Shown here: positions 35,727-43,455 of the stretch, in pieces
Position numbering within the stretch: position 1 is the first letter of the stretch
How the letters are laid out: every line of letters starts with the position of its first letter
NCBI GenBank assembly: GCA_050248715.1
Contig: JBFWRV010000029.1
Location: 1 to 64,000 of the forward strand
Direction: 5' to 3'
Source of the DNA: AWTP1-13 sp050248715
GTDB lineage: Bacteria > Pseudomonadota > Alphaproteobacteria > Rhizobiales > Hyphomicrobiaceae
DNA: 64,000 bases
The notes under the pieces: generated by a model
What the model was told of the DNA's origin: nothing
The model's input: only the letters and a program-made list of their open reading frames with translations
Database searches by the model: none
Made by a program: the position numbers and the translations under genes

Positions 35727-36568
35727 CAGGTCCTCCCGATGTCCGCAGCCACGAGCGCACACAACTCCGGCGTCACCTCAGGCGCTACCCCAAACCACTT
35801 TTCGAACCCGGGAGTGGCCTGGTGCAACAGCATGCCGAGCCCGTCGACACCCTGCAGCCCGCGTGCACGCGCGGCGACAAGGAGGGGAGTTTCCAGAGGT
35901 ACATAGACAATGTCGGCAACGACACAGGAGCCGGCAAGTTGCCCCACGGGCAACACCAGCTCAGATGCGCCCTCCATGCCGAGAACCGTCGTGTTGATTA
36001 CCAGGCCGACATCGCGCGTGCGATCGACACGGTCGCGCCAGTCGTGGGGGCTCACTCTGGCGCCGAAGTGCCGGGCGAGGACATCGGCGCGCTCGCGCGT
36101 ACGGTTGAAGACCCGCACAGCGCCGACGCCGGCTTCCAGCATGGCATGGACGATACCGCGCGCCGAGCCGCCGGCGCCAAGCACGGCCACGGCGTTGTTT
36201 CTCGGCTCGAACTGCGGGGCCGATGCACGCAAATGGTTCATGAACCCGAGGCCGTCGGTATTGCTGGCATGCAGCCGCCCGCGATCAAGCCAAAGCGTGT
36301 TGGCGGCTTTGACCGCGCGCGCCGCCGGCGTCGTCTCGTCGGCAACCGCATAGGCCGCCTCCTTGTGCGGTGCCGTGACGTTGCAGCCAACCAAGCCCTG
36401 CTCGGCTAGAGTCTTAAGGAACGTCGCGACATCCCCGGGACGGACGGGCTGCCTGGTGTAGCTGCCGGCAATACCGTACTTCTTCAGCCAATAGCCATGG
36501 ATCATCGGTGAGCGCGAGTGCGAGATCGGCCAGCCGATGACACAGGCCCTGACGGTGGTTGCGTTCAT
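35726..36568 (-). CDS. aroE: Shikimate dehydrogenase
   Basis: The 280-residue enzyme reduces 3-dehydroshikimate with NADPH in aromatic amino-acid synthesis. Substrate site: SHSRSPMIHGYWL and NVTAPHKEAAY with the catalytic Lys. NADP site: VLGAGGSARGIVHAMLEAG, with NRTRERA after the second strand. The ATG at 36568 overlaps the maf stop (ATGA); an earlier GTG at 36589 is less likely. Confidence 0.96.
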   Translation of the reverse strand: MNATTVRACVIGWPISHSRSPMIHGYWLKKYGIAGSYTRQPVRPGDVATFLKTLAEQGLVGCNVTAPHKEAAYAVADETTPAARAVKAANTLWLDRGRLHASNTDGLGFMNHLRASAPQFEPRNNAVAVLGAGGSARGIVHAMLEAGVGAVRVFNRTRERADVLARHFGARVSPHDWRDRVDRTRDVGLVINTTVLGMEGASELVLPVGQLAGSCVVADIVYVPLETPLLVAARARGLQGVDGLGMLLHQATPGFEKWFGVAPEVTPELCALVAADIGRT

Positions 36569-37170
36569 GCCTCGAGCGCCCCCCGGCACCTGAGCTCCGT
36601 GAGCAGCGGCAGCAACGGCAGCCCGATGATGGTGAAGATGTCGCCCTCGATGCGCTCGAACAGCTGCACGCCCCGGCCTTCGATCGCGTAGGCCCCGACC
36701 GTCTGGCAGACGTCCTCACCGCGCTCCAGCAGATAGCGGTCGAGGAACTCGTCGGAGAAATCGCGCATTGTCAGGCGCGGCATTTCGAGGTGGCGCCATA
36801 TCACCTTGCCGGCCATGGCGAGCACGACGCCCGTCGGCAAGTCGTGCGGCTTCCCCCGCAGCAGCAGCAGCTGGCGGCGCGCTTCGGCCACATCGCGAGG
36901 CTTGCTCAGGATTGAATTGCCAAGCGCCAGTACCTGATCCGCACCGATTACCAGGGTTTGGGGCAGCAGGGCGCTCACCGCTTCGGCCTTGGCCCCCGCA
37001 AGCGCCGTCGCCACGTTGGCGGGGCTGACCCCATCGAGCCGGCTTCGGACAGCCGGCTCGTCGACGTCGGCCGGCCGCACGGTGATCGGCACTCCGGCCG
37101 CCTCGAGCAGACGGCGACGGAAGGGGCTCCCCGATGCCAGTACCAACTCCTTGCGCACCGGCTTACCCAT
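36565..37170 (-). CDS. Maf-type nucleotide pyrophosphatase
   Basis: The 201-residue enzyme hydrolyses non-canonical or pyrimidine nucleoside triphosphates to monophosphates. It has LASGSPFRRRLLEAAGVPI at the start, ADVDEPAV, the catalytic region GADQVLAL, and the terminal IEGDIFTIIGLPLLPLL. It overlaps ppsR by 8 bases and aroE by 4, so the three genes are translationally coupled. Confidence 0.94.
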   Translation of the reverse strand: MGKPVRKELVLASGSPFRRRLLEAAGVPITVRPADVDEPAVRSRLDGVSPANVATALAGAKAEAVSALLPQTLVIGADQVLALGNSILSKPRDVAEARRQLLLLRGKPHDLPTGVVLAMAGKVIWRHLEMPRLTMRDFSDEFLDRYLLERGEDVCQTVGAYAIEGRGVQLFERIEGDIFTIIGLPLLPLLTELRCRGALEA

Positions 37171-38023
37171 CCTCGGACTCCTGCTGCACGTCGGCAGCAG
37201 CCTCGTCACGGTCGTGGAGCATGCGCACGATGGTGGCCGCCGTCTCCTCGATGGAACGGCGCGTCACGTCGATGACGGGCCAGCCATGGCGAGCGCACAG
37301 CCGACGCGAATAGGCCAGCTCATTGGCGATTTGCATGCGGTCGACATATTCGTCGAGATTGCGGTCCGACATCAGATGCACGCGGTTGCGGCGGATCTCG
37401 GCAATCCGCTCCGGGCTCGCCACCAGCCCGACGACGAAGGCGCTATGCGGCCTGGTCAACGCCTCGGGCGGCTCGATGCCGGGAACCAGGGGCAGATTGG
37501 CCGTCTTATATCCGCGCTGGGCAAGATAGATGCTGGTCGGCGTCTTCGAGGTGCGCGAGATGCCGAGGAGGATGATGTCGGCGCTATTGAGGTCCTGCGG
37601 CAGCTGGCCGTCGTCGTGCGCCATGGCAAAGTTGAGCGCATCGATGCGCCGGAAGTAGTCGGCATCCACCATGTGCTGGCCCGCGACCACCGGCGTCTGC
37701 GGTGCACCGAGATAGGATTCGAACACCTGCATGATCGGCTTCAGCACGTGCAGGCTCGGCACCTTCAGCTCGCGGCACCGCCGCTCGATCGCCTCGATCA
37801 GCTCGCCCTTGACGATGGTGTAGAGGACGATGCCCGGAGACTGCTCCACCTCCTTCAGCACGCGCTCCAGCTGTCGCGGCGTACGCACCAGCGGATGCAC
37901 ATGCTCGATCGGCCGCACTTGGGAATACTGTACCGCGGCCGCCTTGGCCATGGTGGTCAACGTCTCCCCTGTCGCATCCGAGATCAGGTGCAAATGGAAA
38001 TAGCTTGGGAGCAGGTTGGCCAT
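37163..38023 (-). CDS. Pyruvate, phosphate dikinase regulatory protein (PPSR / DUF299 kinase-pyrophosphorylase)
   Basis: The 286-residue bifunctional kinase/phosphotransferase switches pyruvate phosphate dikinase or PEP synthase on and off. Motifs are FHLHLISDATGETL at the start, the P-loop-like LGISRTSKTPTSIYLAQRG, and the LPLVPG block. The ATG at 38023 fits homologues. The same frame stays open a further 125 codons to 38398 without recognisable homology. This is the 'RP001' gene that borders the origin in Caulobacter and Rickettsia. Confidence 0.93.
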   Translation of the reverse strand: MANLLPSYFHLHLISDATGETLTTMAKAAAVQYSQVRPIEHVHPLVRTPRQLERVLKEVEQSPGIVLYTIVKGELIEAIERRCRELKVPSLHVLKPIMQVFESYLGAPQTPVVAGQHMVDADYFRRIDALNFAMAHDDGQLPQDLNSADIILLGISRTSKTPTSIYLAQRGYKTANLPLVPGIEPPEALTRPHSAFVVGLVASPERIAEIRRNRVHLMSDRNLDEYVDRMQIANELAYSRRLCARHGWPVIDVTRRSIEETAATIVRMLHDRDEAAADVQQESEDG

Positions 38024-38412
38024 GTGTGGAAAAGACCAGAGAACTTGGCCCCTGCCAAGCCTCGGGCTGGGCCTGCTCTCATCGGCGCGTTCCTCTTTCC
38101 ACAAAGTGGCCCACAGGATGCGCTGGTGGGATGGACTCTCGGTGCAGACGGCCTCCACGGGGACAACCCCGAAGTGCCTGCTTTGCCCCCTCGCTGTCAA
38201 CAGATCATGCGGTGATAGGACGCCTGCGCCGTTGGCTACTTGATGGTATGCAATCAACTCCTTAGGACGACCTTGTGTCTGGCCGGCCAGCACACCTCCA
38301 GAGGTTGGAGGTTCTTCCGTTGGCATTCGCAAGCTGTTGGCAAGCTGTTGGGAGAGCCAGGATTGCCGAAATCCAGAGTTTAAGAATCTTAATAACAACC
38401 CTTAGACTCTGA
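38024..38412. other. Candidate chromosome replication origin (oriC), hemE/ppsR intergenic region
   Basis: This 389-bp gap separates divergent ppsR and hemE, the position of the experimentally known origins of Caulobacter crescentus and Sinorhizobium meliloti. Contents seen: TTTTCCACA on the minus strand at 38025-38033 (fits the DnaA box TTWTNCACA), CTTTCCACA at 38095-38103 (one mismatch), an 11-bp tandem duplication CAAGCTGTTGG at 38330-38340 and 38341-38351, and an AT-rich patch at 38375-38415. The patch holds the palindrome TTAAGAATCTTAA (38380-38392). The genes on both sides run outward. Confidence 0.6.
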
Positions 38413-39483
38413 ATGCTTGAATTGGAAAGTCGCGTGGCACACTCCAACCGAACCCAAACGCCTCGCCTCCTGCATGTATTCGAGGGCGAGGCCCTGTCTC
38501 CCCCTCCTCTCTGGCTGATGCGTCAGGCCGGCCGCTATCTGCCGGAATATCGTGCCGTGCGCGCGACGGTCGGGGGCTTCCTCGATCTTTGCTATACGCC
38601 CGACCTTGCTGCGGAGGTGACACTGCAGCCCATCCGCCGGTTCGGGTTCGACGCTGCGATCCTGTTCTCCGACATCCTGGTTGTTCCCGACGCGCTCGGC
38701 CAAGCCGTAACCTTTGTCGAAGGCGAGGGACCGCGCCTCGACCCACTCCGCTCCGAGCGTGAGATCGCCGGCTTGCGCCGCGAGGCGACTCGCCCCAAGT
38801 TCGGCCGCGTTTTCGAGACCGTCACCAAGGTGCGCGAGGGCCTACCGCATGACACTGCGCTTTTCGGTTTCTGCGGTGCGCCGTGGACCGTCGCAACGTA
38901 CATGGTCGAGGGCGGAAAAAGCCCAGATCAGGCCAAGGCCCGGCTCTGGGCGTATCGCGATCCCGCAGGGTTCCAGAAGCTCATCGACGTGCTGTCGGAA
39001 GCATCGGTCGATTATCTCGCCGGACAGATCGAGGCTGGTGCCGACGTGGTGCAGATCTTCGACAGCTGGGCCGGCAGTCTCGCGGAAGATCAGTTGCGCC
39101 GCTGGGTGTTTACCCCGACACGGCAAATCGTCAGCCGCCTGAAGGAGCGCTTCCCCGGGGTTCCTATCATCGGCTTTCCGCGTGGTACGGGCGCAATGAG
39201 CCGAGCCTATGTGCTTGAGACGGGCGTCGACGGCGTGAGCTGCGATACGGGCCAGCCGCTCGATTTCATGGCTACCCAGATCCCTCACCAGACGGTCGTA
39301 CAGGGCAACCTCGACCCGTTACTGCTTGTCGCGGGCGGGCCGGCGCTGGACCAGAGGGTCGGCGAGATATTGGAAACGCTTTCCCGGCGCCCCTTCATCT
39401 TCAACCTGGGTCACGGCATCGTCCCCGAAACCCCGCCCGAGCATGTGGCCCGGCTGGTCGAGCTGGTGCGCGGAGCTGGGTGA
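38413..39483 (+). CDS. hemE: Uroporphyrinogen decarboxylase
   Basis: The 356-residue enzyme makes coproporphyrinogen III in haem synthesis. Signature 1 is LWLMRQAGRYLPEYR near residue 35, and signature 2 is GFCGAPWTVATYMVEGG. The catalytic Asp lies in AAILFSDILVVPDALG. No clear ribosome site precedes ATG 38413; a GTG at codon 8 is a possible alternative. It is the first rightward gene next to the presumed origin, followed by hemJ. Confidence 0.97.
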   Translation: MLELESRVAHSNRTQTPRLLHVFEGEALSPPPLWLMRQAGRYLPEYRAVRATVGGFLDLCYTPDLAAEVTLQPIRRFGFDAAILFSDILVVPDALGQAVTFVEGEGPRLDPLRSEREIAGLRREATRPKFGRVFETVTKVREGLPHDTALFGFCGAPWTVATYMVEGGKSPDQAKARLWAYRDPAGFQKLIDVLSEASVDYLAGQIEAGADVVQIFDSWAGSLAEDQLRRWVFTPTRQIVSRLKERFPGVPIIGFPRGTGAMSRAYVLETGVDGVSCDTGQPLDFMATQIPHQTVVQGNLDPLLLVAGGPALDQRVGEILETLSRRPFIFNLGHGIVPETPPEHVARLVELVRGAG

Positions 39484-39503
39484 GCAGAGCAAGAGGCGAG
39501 CCC

Positions 39504-39926
39504 ATGCTGCTGTGGCTGAAGGCCATGCACGTCATTGCCGTCATCTCGTGGATGGCCGGGCTGCTCTACCTGCCGCGCCTGTTCGTCTATCACTGCCAGG
39601 CGGAGAACGGCTCCCCGCAGTCCGAGACGTTCAAGGTCATGGAGCACCGCCTGCTGCGCTACATCATGAACCCGGCGATGGGCGTGGTGTGGGTCACCGG
39701 GCCGCTGCTCGCCTGGCAGCTCGGCATGTACCGCGACCCCTGGATGATGGCGAAGTTCGCCCTGGTTGTGTTGCTGACAGGCTACCATCACGCGCTTGCG
39801 GCCTGGCGCAAGGACTTCGCCGCCGATCGCAACGCGCGGGAGGCCCGTTTCTACCGTATCGCCAACGAGGTGCCGACGCTGCTGATGATCGGCATTGTCA
39901 TCTTGGTCGTCGTAAAGCCGTTCTGA
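39504..39926 (+). CDS. hemJ: Protoporphyrinogen IX oxidase HemJ
   Basis: The 140-residue inner-membrane protein has four helices and the conserved His-bearing stretch KAMHVIAVISWMAGLLYLPR followed by LFVYH. It oxidises protoporphyrinogen IX to protoporphyrin IX in bacteria without HemY or HemG. The ATG at 39504 has AGAGG nearby; a GTG at 39480 overlapping the hemE stop is possible. It is the second haem gene of a hemE-hemJ pair. Confidence 0.93.
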   Translation: MLLWLKAMHVIAVISWMAGLLYLPRLFVYHCQAENGSPQSETFKVMEHRLLRYIMNPAMGVVWVTGPLLAWQLGMYRDPWMMAKFALVVLLTGYHHALAAWRKDFAADRNAREARFYRIANEVPTLLMIGIVILVVVKPF

Positions 39927-40209
39927 GGTCGCGGGCGCTTGCTCGGGCCAGCCTCAAAGGCCCCTTCGCGTGAGCCAAGCCTTCCCGACAACCGCTTTTG
40001 TCGCGCCGCAAAACCTGCTATAAGGAGAATCGTCACGACCTTGCGGCCGACAACGGTCTGCGGGTGTGGCTCTCCGGCGCCATGCAAAAATGCGTGCTTC
40101 GAGGGCCGTGACGCTTCCGGAACGCCATTCGGCATCCCTCCTTCCTTCCGGCTCCGCGCATCGCCCGCCTCCCTCCATCCGAGCGCCGAGCCCATCCGGA
40201 GAGTTTCTT

Positions 40210-41496
40210 ATGCAAGACGTTGTCAAGACAATGAAGCTGCAAGACCTCAAGGTCAAAACACCGACGGAGCTGCTGAGCTTCGCCGAGGAGACCGGGGTCG
40301 AGAACGCCAGCGCCATGCGCAAGCAGGAGCTGATGTTCGCCATTCTCAAGCAATTGGCGGCCAAAGATACTGAGATCATCGGCACCGGCGTGGTCGAGGT
40401 TCTGCAGGATGGCTTCGGTTTCCTGCGTTCGCCCGATGCCAACTACCTGCCGGGGCCCGACGACATCTATGTTTCGCCTTCGCAGATCCGGCGCTTTGCG
40501 CTCCGATCCGGCGACACGGTCGAGGGCCAAATCCGCAGCCCCAAGGAGGGCGAGCGCTACTTCGCCCTCCTCAAGGTCAACCAGATCAACTTCGAGGACC
40601 CTGAGAAGACGCGCCACAAGGTGCACTTCGACAACCTCACCCCGCTTTACCCCACCAAGTGGATGAAGCTCGAAATCGAGGACCCCACCGTCAAGGATCT
40701 CTCGCCGCGCGTGATCGATATCGTCTCGCCGCTGGGCAAGGGCCAGCGCGCGCTGATCGTGGCGCAGCCGCGCACCGGAAAAACCGTGCTGCTCCAGAAC
40801 ATCGCTCACTCCATCACCGCCAACCATCCCGAGTGCTATCTGATCGTGCTGCTGATCGACGAGCGGCCCGAGGAGGTGACGGACATGCAGCGCTCGGTAA
40901 AGGGGGAGGTGATCTCCTCCACGTTCGACGAGCCGGCGACGCGTCACGTGCAAGTGTCGGAGATGGTGATCGAGAAGGCCAAGCGCCTCGTCGAGCACAA
41001 GCGTGATGTGGTGATCCTGCTCGACTCGATCACGCGCCTCGGCCGGGCCTACAACACGGTCGTGCCGAGCTCCGGCAAGGTGCTGACGGGCGGCGTCGAC
41101 TCCAACGCGCTGCAGCGGCCGAAACGCTTCTTCGGCGCCGCGCGCAACATCGAGGAGGGCGGCTCGCTGACGATCATTGCTACGGCGCTCATCGATACGG
41201 GCAGCCGCATGGACGAGGTGATCTTCGAGGAGTTCAAGGGCACCGGCAATTCGGAAATCGTGCTCGACCGCAAGGTATCGGACAAGCGCGTGTTTCCGGC
41301 GATCGACATCGCCCGCTCCGGCACCCGCAAGGAGGAGCTGCTGGTGCCGCCCGACCAGCTGCAGAAGGTCTATGTGCTGCGCCGCATCCTGAACCCGATG
41401 GGCACCATGGATGCCATCGAGTTCCTGATCGACAAGCTGCGTTCGACGAAGAACAACGGCGAGTTCTTCAACTCGATGACGACGCGGAAGAACTAG
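40210..41496 (+). CDS. rho: Transcription termination factor Rho
   Basis: The 428-residue hexameric RNA helicase has the N-terminal helical part (LQDLKVKTPTELLSFAEE) and the RNA-binding cold-shock-like fold (EVLQDGFGFLRSPDANYLPG). The ATPase has Walker A (AQPRTGKTVLLQNI) and Walker B (VVILLDSITRLGRAYN). The start ATG 40210 follows GGAG. The 283-bp leader from hemJ contains no gene. A GC-rich hairpin follows the stop. Confidence 0.97.
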   Translation: MQDVVKTMKLQDLKVKTPTELLSFAEETGVENASAMRKQELMFAILKQLAAKDTEIIGTGVVEVLQDGFGFLRSPDANYLPGPDDIYVSPSQIRRFALRSGDTVEGQIRSPKEGERYFALLKVNQINFEDPEKTRHKVHFDNLTPLYPTKWMKLEIEDPTVKDLSPRVIDIVSPLGKGQRALIVAQPRTGKTVLLQNIAHSITANHPECYLIVLLIDERPEEVTDMQRSVKGEVISSTFDEPATRHVQVSEMVIEKAKRLVEHKRDVVILLDSITRLGRAYNTVVPSSGKVLTGGVDSNALQRPKRFFGAARNIEEGGSLTIIATALIDTGSRMDEVIFEEFKGTGNSEIVLDRKVSDKRVFPAIDIARSGTRKEELLVPPDQLQKVYVLRRILNPMGTMDAIEFLIDKLRSTKNNGEFFNSMTTRKN

Positions 41497-41504
41497 CGCG
41501 CCGC

Positions 41505-41524
41505 GCCGGGTCTTCGGACCCGGC
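41505..41524 (+). terminator. Hairpin with UUCG loop after rho
   Basis: GCCGGGTC (41505-41512) and GACCCGGC (41517-41524) form an 8-bp stem closed by TTCG, starting 9 bases after the rho stop. There is no U-tract, so it may be a weak terminator or an mRNA-stabilising 3' end. Confidence 0.5.
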
Positions 41525-41605
41525 CCGACGGTCGAGACTCCCCGGCTTGACGATGGCGGAATCCCGACGACCGTCATCGAGATGGCGCGCAGGATGGGGA
41601 AAGCG

Positions 41606-42310
41606 ATGGCAGATGTCCCGCGGCCGGTAGGTCGGCCAGTTCCGGGCTGGACAACGAGACCCGCTCCCCCGCGCACGCCGATGCAGGGTCGCTTCTGTCG
41701 CGTCGAGCCCTTGGATATCGACCGGCATGCGGCGGAGCTGTTTGCGGCCAACAGTCTCGATACGTCGGGTGTGAACTGGACCTATCTGGGCGTGGAGGCT
41801 CCCAAGACGCTGGATGACTATATTGCCTGGCTGCGCAAGCTGGCCGCCGGCGACGATCCGCTGCCGCACGCCATCGTGGACGAAGCCATCGCCAAGGCCG
41901 TCGGTCTCGCCACCTACATGCGCATCGACCGGGCGAACGGCGTGATCGAGGTCGGCAACATCAACTACTCGCCGCTCCTGCAGCGCAAGCCCGCCGCCAC
42001 CGAGGCGATGTTCCTCATGATGCGGCGTGTCTTCGACGAGATCGGCTACCGCCGCTACGAGTGGAAGTGCGACAGCCTCAACGCGGCATCGCGCGCGGCG
42101 GCGGCACGGCTCGGATTCCAGTACGAGGGCACCTTCCGCCAGGTCGTCGTCTACAAGGGCCGCAACCGCGATACGGCCTGGTTCTCCATCATCGACGGCG
42201 AATGGCCTGCGCTACGGGCTGCCTACGAGAAATGGCTGGCGCCGGAGAACTTCACTGCCGATGGCAAGCAGATACGCGCGCTCAGCGAGCTGATGCCGCG
42301 ACGTCGCTAG
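41606..42310 (+). CDS. GNAT-family N-acetyltransferase, RimJ/RimL-like
   Basis: The 234-residue acetyltransferase matches the RimL-like group. Supporting stretches are RFCRVEPLDIDRHAAELFAA, GVIEVGNINYSPLLQRKPAA and YRRYEWKCDSLNAASRAAAA followed by RLGFQYEGTFRQ. The target is unknown and may be a protein N-terminus or a small metabolite. The ATG at 41606 has GGGGAAAG just upstream; ATGs at 41582 and 41594 are in frame. It stands alone between rho and an outer-membrane protein gene. Confidence 0.87.
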   Translation: MADVPRPVGRPVPGWTTRPAPPRTPMQGRFCRVEPLDIDRHAAELFAANSLDTSGVNWTYLGVEAPKTLDDYIAWLRKLAAGDDPLPHAIVDEAIAKAVGLATYMRIDRANGVIEVGNINYSPLLQRKPAATEAMFLMMRRVFDEIGYRRYEWKCDSLNAASRAAAARLGFQYEGTFRQVVVYKGRNRDTAWFSIIDGEWPALRAAYEKWLAPENFTADGKQIRALSELMPRRR

Positions 42311-42348
42311 CACGACGATCGCTAAGCGCGATCCTCACACACCCCTGA

Positions 42349-42381
42349 AACAAACACGCGGGGCCCGCGCAAGGCCCCGCG
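42349..42381 (-). terminator. Rho-independent terminator after the outer-membrane protein gene
   Basis: CGCGGGGCC (42357-42365) pairs with GGCCCCGCG (42373-42381). On the minus strand it is followed by TGTTTGTTT. It also lies just after the GNAT stop at 42310, so it could serve both. Confidence 0.75.
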
Positions 42382-42408
42382 CACAGTTGCGGCCGATGTC
42401 GCGTTTGC

Positions 42409-43146
42409 TCACTTGAGCGGTACGACTTCGTCGCGGTGGAAGCGGAAGTTCAGCCGGCCCGTCACCGAGTGGATCTGAGTGTCCACGTCAGAGATGATTG
42501 CCGGGAGGCCCCCGACTGTCGTTCCCGAGAAGCTGTTGCTGCCGAGGTCGATGAAGCTGTACTCCGCAGCCAAGCTGATGTTGCGCGCGAGCATGTACTC
42601 GACTCCGGCGCCCACGGTCCAACCGCTCTGGCGATCGCTGAAGGAGAAGCGATCGGCCAAGCCAATGTTGCGGCCTGACACCTCCACGTCGGCAGTCGCC
42701 CAGCCTCCCTTGGCGTAGATAAGGAACTTGTCAGCGGCAAATCCGAGCCGGCCCGTCACGGTACCGATCTGGTTGATGTCCGTGCTGTAGCTCACATTGA
42801 CGGGATTGACCGCGCTGGTGAAGCTGCCGTCCAGGTTGGTGCCGCTGTAGGTGGCCTCGATGCCAACCACGATGTTGCCGGCCTGCCAATTGAAGCCGAC
42901 CTGACCGCCACCGATGAACCCGCTGGAGTCGTTGTCGACGGGTTCACCCGTGAGACTGACGTCGGCCCAGTCAATCCTCGACCAGGCCCCGCCGACGTGG
43001 CCGCCGATGTAGAAGCCGGTCCAGCTGAACACAGTCGGTGCGCGATAGATCGGGCCCCGCACATAGCGGTCCGCATGGGCGGCCGAGGCAGTCAGTCCGA
43101 ACACTGCGGCCGCAGAAATCGCCAACAAACCCGCTTTTACTCTCAT
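42409..43146 (-). CDS. Outer-membrane beta-barrel protein (Omp25/31-like)
   Basis: The 245-residue protein has a signal peptide (AGLLAISAAAVFGLTASAAH) and an eight-stranded barrel. FSWTGFYIGGHVGGAWSRID at the start and TGRLNFRFH at the end are the usual first and last strands of the OmpA-like porin family of Hyphomicrobiales. The first mature residues also contain the common DRYVRGPIY segment. It ends with a strong terminator and is likely abundant. Homologues have structural or immunogenic roles; pore activity here is not shown. Confidence 0.9.
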   Translation of the reverse strand: MRVKAGLLAISAAAVFGLTASAAHADRYVRGPIYRAPTVFSWTGFYIGGHVGGAWSRIDWADVSLTGEPVDNDSSGFIGGGQVGFNWQAGNIVVGIEATYSGTNLDGSFTSAVNPVNVSYSTDINQIGTVTGRLGFAADKFLIYAKGGWATADVEVSGRNIGLADRFSFSDRQSGWTVGAGVEYMLARNISLAAEYSFIDLGSNSFSGTTVGGLPAIISDVDTQIHSVTGRLNFRFHRDEVVPLK

Positions 43147-43455
43147 TTCCAGAACCCCCTACTCTCTCTTTCGCTTGCCGAGTGGCGGCGAAACGTAGCC
43201 ACCGATCGCCACCGGAGTCCATCCGTGTGGACAAGCTGTTGAGTATTGGTGGAGAGGTGCGGGATATCTGAAAATGGAGAGTAATTTCAATTAGGTATCC
43301 AGAGGCCCTGTGCCTGCGGTACACCCCGCGATCTGTCTCCACCCGGCAACGCCTGCCAAGACAATCACCGAACAATCTCGGCACTGCAGGCAGGAGGTCC
43401 GCGCACGTGTTGTACCGGCGCGTGACGCTGACCGAGTGGCCAGTGGTCTGAACGA
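43147..43455. other. Intergenic region upstream of the outer-membrane protein gene
   Basis: This 309-base gap carries the promoter region of the leftward omp gene and the 3' side of the DUF255 gene. No coding potential is seen. A one-mismatch DnaA-box-like TTGTCCACA (minus, 43226-43234) lies here. An AT-richer stretch around 43265-43300 is flanked by GGATATC and GGTATCC, and may contain the omp promoter. Confidence 0.3.

Noticed and set aside
38380..38392. CtrA binding site (TTAA-N7-TTAA) in the origin gap
   Set aside because: The two TTAA units are 5 bases apart, not 7, so it is reported only as a palindrome.
40033..41751. 572-codon minus-strand frame covering rho
   Set aside because: It is antisense to rho with no recognisable domain; the composition matches a GC artefact.
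43226..43234. DnaA box upstream of the outer-membrane protein gene
   Set aside because: One mismatch to the consensus, a single copy, and not near conserved origin genes; likely chance.
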